A stretch of 64,000 nucleotides of DNA, from positions 545,001 through 609,000 of the forward strand of contig JAQFVV010000256.1 of assembly GCA_028023455.1 (NCBI GenBank), given 5' to 3'. The notes below the pieces were generated by a model. That model was given only the letters and a program-made list of their open reading frames with translations, did no database searches and had not been told where the DNA came from. The position numbers and the translations under genes are program-made. The first letter of the stretch is position 1, and every line of letters starts with the position of its first letter. This DNA comes from Epiperipatus broadwayi (taxonomy: Eukaryota; Onychophora; Udeonychophora; Euonychophora; Peripatidae). Below, one piece after another: positions 60,704 through 64,000 of this stretch.

Positions 60704-60850
60704 GGCTAAGAATATGAGGCATGGATCCTCGAAAACATTAAGCCGATAAACTTTAATACTAATTAATATCTTCTCTAATTAACAATTATATATTTTACAT
60801 ATAGTGAGAAGTGTAAAGCTATATTTATACATGAAAATGTGATGATCTTT
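60704..60850 (+). repeat. Dispersed repeat R3 with conserved hairpin, copy 2
   Basis: AAGGCTAAGAATATGAGGC, then TCCTCGAAAAC and AAGCC, matching 52678-52840. The stems GGCT/AGCC and GAGG/CCTC are unchanged while the loop differs (CATGGAT for CACGGTT). Confidence 0.6.
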
Positions 60851-60915
60851 TTTCTGTTTTTATTTTATGCACATTATTACAATTTAGCCACAGGCTAAAT
60901 TGGAATGGTCACAAT

Positions 60916-61083
60916 ATATATATATATATATATATATTATAATATATATATATATATATATATAATTAGTTTCCAACCAGTAACCACCTAAACATTCACA
61001 GTAAATATAGCAACCAATATTTCTAACTGCTGTCAAGGCAACCTTCACATCTTTTAATAGCAAGAATGGAAATATATATATAT
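60916..61083 (+). mobile_element. Repeat P, third partial copy, between TA tracts
   Basis: 60963-61070 matches the middle of unit P (TTCCAACCAGTAACCACCTA, CACTGCTGTCAAG-type, TTTTAATAGCAAGAATG). It is bounded by (TA)n at about 60916-60962 and 61072-61083. Confidence 0.8.
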
Positions 61084-61102
61084 CAAAAAGTAATTAAATA
61101 AT

Positions 61103-61281
61103 CAAAATACTCTAGAAAAACATTATAATATTCAATATGCTTATATAATTTAAAAATAAAATCTTCACTATAGCCAGTTTATGGCATTTTATGCCATGCT
61201 GTAAGCTGGCTATAGTGAAAATTTTATTTTTATTTTATATAGGCATATTGATTATTTTAGTGTTTAGTTTAAAGTATTTTG
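61103..61281. repeat. Inverted repeat with long hairpin
   Basis: Arms starting CAAAATACT and ending AGTATTTTG. The best-paired part is CAATATGC..TATAGCC.G (61133-61190) with C.GGCTATAG..GCATATTG (61195-61250). Its centre is GGCATTTTATGCC. It resembles no other repeat in this window. Confidence 0.85.
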
Positions 61282-63825
61282 TTTATATAAATATAATATC
61301 ACATAGAATTATACTAATAATTATAATTAAAATTAAAATAAACATATAGCAACAAAGATATAAATAAAATTAAAACTTTTTGCACAAATTATCTTAACCA
61401 TAATTTGCATACTAGACAAATGGATTTTCTCTAATAAAAGCACTAATAAAAACATACATATAATTATACATTTATAATTACTTTACAATTTTCCTTTAAA
61501 TATTAGGGACGATTGGCATTTGTATTGAATTGGAAGAGTTACCAAAAAATTTTGTAATTTTACTAGTATTTTTATTACTATTTGCTTATTTTATTTTCAC
61601 ATATACTTTTATATGTGAATGTAAAGAAATAGCTAGTTATATATATATGTGTGTGTATTTGCAAAGATGAAAATATGTTTTAAGAATATGAGAGTAATGA
61701 TGTATATATGAATAGCTGTATCATATATGTAAGTTGCTATAAATGTAAAGCAATTGATTTTAAAAGTATCTATGAGGATTTAAAAGTTCTCAATACTTTT
61801 TTTTCACTCTTTGGTCATTTTCAACTACTTAGTCATGCAAATAAGCCAGAAATTAAGAGATTCATGGTAGTCTTTTATTAGACAGAATTTCAATAAAAAG
61901 AAAAAAACTTGAAGTTCTTTAGGTGTTGGGCATGTATTTTATAAAAAATGATCAAAGTTTTTTAACCTATAGCATTTTATTTGGATCGTTATATAGTTTA
62001 AAGAGAAAAAATAGAAAAAGTATTGATGTTTTTTAAATTGTGATGGTGTTGAAAAACTTTTGAGAATGATATGGACTGCAAGAAAATTAAATGGATACTT
62101 AACCAGAGATTCAAGTTTTGTTTTAATATAAATGACTATGCTAAAATAAGCAAATCTAATTCTTTTAAAAATATATATAATACTCAGAACAGTTAGTTGG
62201 TATTGGAGGAATAGTGGAAGAACTAGAATAGAGTTCGGTTCCAAAATACAATAATAAATTATTCGCAGTATGATGATGAAATACCTTTCATATATTTGGT
62301 AGGAATCAGTATCAATTTAATAGTATTGCTGTCTATACACATGTGACATTTCTATTTTTTATATCTAAATAATTAAATTATTTATTCTATGAAAATCGAT
62401 GTACAATATACCGGTATTTATTGTATCATACTGTTTGTTTTTCTGGAGTAAAAAATATATTTCATCCTTAAAATAGTAGCCAAAATATAATTAATCTTTG
62501 AAGTTTATCAGATGCAGAAGTTCGTTTTTAGGAGCTGCTAATCACTTTTATTCTGAGACAGCTTTATAAGACATTATTTTATATATAGACATGAGCATGT
62601 ACATTATGTGCATATATATACACTCATACTAATAATTGCGTATATTAGTATATGATTAGCGTGAATAAATATGTATGTGTGTGGGTGCATTTTTTTAAAT
62701 TTATAAATTAATAGATAATGAGGAAAGTCTATGTTGTAAATTGCAATCCAACTTCCATGCTTCTGGATGACAGGAAAAGGAAGTTGGTTGCTTGTAGGTT
62801 CGTAGATTCTTTTGTTATTCAAATGCTTTTTATAACCAGAAAATAGATTATCTTGCAGATTTATTCTTTTGAATTTAAATAACTATGAAGAAAGAAGTGG
62901 TGTGTCAGAAATGAAATATAGTGATTAGCAGACCAAAACTCTAATCTATATGGCTCAATTGCTTAATCCTGGAAATTGTTAAGATTTAGGCAGGATATTT
63001 GGGAGCCTGTAATTTCCTTAAAAAATAAAATAATACCGAAAATTATTCATATTAGAATAGCGCCCAATTCTTTGAATTATACGTACTGTTTATCTTTATG
63101 TGTGTGTGTCTACGGATAATTTTTATATATTCAACTTGATTATGTAAAGATTTATTAAAATTTATAATATAGTTTAAATATTGTCGCAAGACAATTATCA
63201 GCAACTGAAAGTTATTATTGATAATGATCAAATGTTATCACGTGATCATTCTATTGCATTGAAATATATTTTATTTTTAATCAGAATTTTGCTTCATATA
63301 TATAATTCTTTTAAAAAAAGCAATTAGTATAAGGCAAATATGATGAAACTATGGAGATTTAATATTGTATTTGTCCTCACCCTTCTAGCAATAATTTTAC
63401 TAGGTCACATAATAACCAAACTTGTTCTAAAGTTTTTCTGATCGTAACTGGTTGATTAAAACTGATAGTAATTGGTTGGTTATCTATTTAAAACCAACTA
63501 ATATAAGTATTCTAAGTCATATTTCCCCTTGAGAGTATATTAAAAATTGTCATAACACTAAATGATAATAATCTTAAAAAAAAATAAGTGGAGATTTTAA
63601 TTAAAACGGGACAGAGAAAGGTGAATAACTCCGTGTGTGTAAATTTTAAAAATCAGATATATTAATCTTTAACTGAGGTTTAAAGTTTATATCTGTGCTA
63701 GAAATAATCTCTAGTTTCGAAAATTATTAGTAATAATCATTAGTGTATTTATCTAAAATGGATGGCGTCAAAGTTGTGAGTGGAGGGAGTTTGACAATGG
63801 TAAATGAAAAATAGATAAATACTTT
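61282..63825. promoter_or_regulatory. No gene; E-box palindrome inside
   Basis: AT-rich, no gene or repeat family recognised. A perfect 10-base palindrome ATCACGTGAT (63237-63246), an E-box of the MITF/TFE type, lies between AATGATCA (63223-63230) and TGATCATT (63243-63250). The surroundings (63160-63270) are less repetitive than average. A regulatory role is a guess. Confidence 0.25.
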
Positions 63826-63930
63826 GCATATAATAGAGATATATATGAGAGATAGTGACCTGGGCCAACTGATGAGTGCTGGTTCAGCACGAAATGCATC
63901 TTGGGGGTCATTTGTCTTTTATTATATATT
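63826..63930 (+). mobile_element. Composite element (family H), copy 4, hammerhead part
   Basis: The segment from TATATATGAGAGATAG to GGGGTCATTTGTCTTTT aligns with the hammerhead and linker part of 13.6 and 46.1 kb; the tRNA-like part is not recognisable after 63930. The hammerhead here is canonical (see next entry). Confidence 0.75.
63857..63909 (+). ncRNA. Canonical minimal hammerhead ribozyme (type I, short stem III)
   Basis: Stem I: GACC (63857-63860) with GGTC (63906-63909) and CCAA (63865-63868) with TTGG (63901-63904). Core CTGATGA is at 63869-63875. Stem II is six perfect pairs, GTGCTG (63876-63881) with CAGCAC (63885-63890), around a GTT loop. GAAA is at 63891-63894 and cleavage would follow C63900. 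Stem III is only A-U plus U-A (ATGCAT), the short, dimer-prone type known from other SINE-like and PLE-associated hammerheads. Every core base matches consensus. Activity is inferred, not shown. Confidence 0.85.
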
Positions 63931-64000
63931 TATTTATATGAATTTGAAAAGAAATTGGGGAAGTGTGGAGGTGTTTATTATATTTATATCACATGTTATT
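63931..64000. other. No feature seen
   Basis: AT-rich edge of the window; the element at 63826 may continue past it in degraded form. Confidence 0.4.

Noticed and set aside
61939-62244. 101-codon minus-strand ORF, membrane-like
   Set aside because: Aliphatic and aromatic composition is typical of T-rich sequence; no start context or homology.

Overview
This window looks like non-coding, repeat-rich DNA from a large, very AT-rich animal (probably invertebrate) genome. There are no operon-like gene runs, bacterial signals or recognisable host exons. Sequence is dominated by A/T homopolymers, (TA)n and GATA-type microsatellites, decayed LINEs, tRNA-derived short elements and Penelope-like retroelements (PLEs). 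I could not place the species from sequence alone. The only credible protein-coding pieces belong to mobile elements: two PLE GIY-YIG endonuclease fragments of different subtypes (11672-12337 + and 56781-57278 -), and decayed C-terminal pieces of LINE reverse transcriptases (about 5.9, 18.1-18.5, 23.0-23.4, 33.7-34.0 and 42.0-42.5 kb).

Layout. 0-4.2 kb is featureless AT-rich DNA. 4.3-5.8 kb is a pyrimidine-rich tract, then a perfect (ATAG)174 array with a G-rich interruption. 5.8-6.2 kb is a LINE tail. 9.5 kb carries a tRNA-Gly-like SINE. 11.5-12.5 kb holds a 5'-truncated PLE between inverted repeats. 13.6-14.1 kb is the first copy of a composite element joining a hammerhead-ribozyme-like module to a tRNA-like module. 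18-25 kb has LINE and SINE fragments, a foldback element and more tRNA-like modules. 27.9-28.6 kb and 48.6-50.1 kb are less AT-biased, CpG-retaining, apparently unique stretches that could be conserved regulatory DNA. 33-37 kb holds a LINE 3' end, a nested inverted/direct repeat and a palindrome with a hammerhead core in each arm. 42-48 kb has an RTE-like LINE end, a PLE 3' end, another composite copy and a second GATA/GTAG microsatellite. 51-57.8 kb holds a fourth composite copy, foldbacks, a tandem plus inverted pseudo-LTR-like array and a head-to-head PLE dimer. 59-64 kb is decayed unidentified sequence, more repeats and a canonical hammerhead at 63857-63909.

The most interesting theme is self-cleaving-RNA-like sequence. 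Nine or ten places match hammerhead ribozymes to different degrees. One is essentially canonical (63857-63909), and three more (37149-37189 -, 37229-37269 +, 55135-55179 -) keep almost all core positions. Some lie in PLE 3' regions, where hammerheads are already known. Others lie in a SINE-like family that also carries pol III A/B-box-like motifs, an arrangement reminiscent of schistosome Sm-alpha repeats. The second theme is an unusual density of long inverted repeats, several built from these same elements, whose transcripts would fold into long hairpins.
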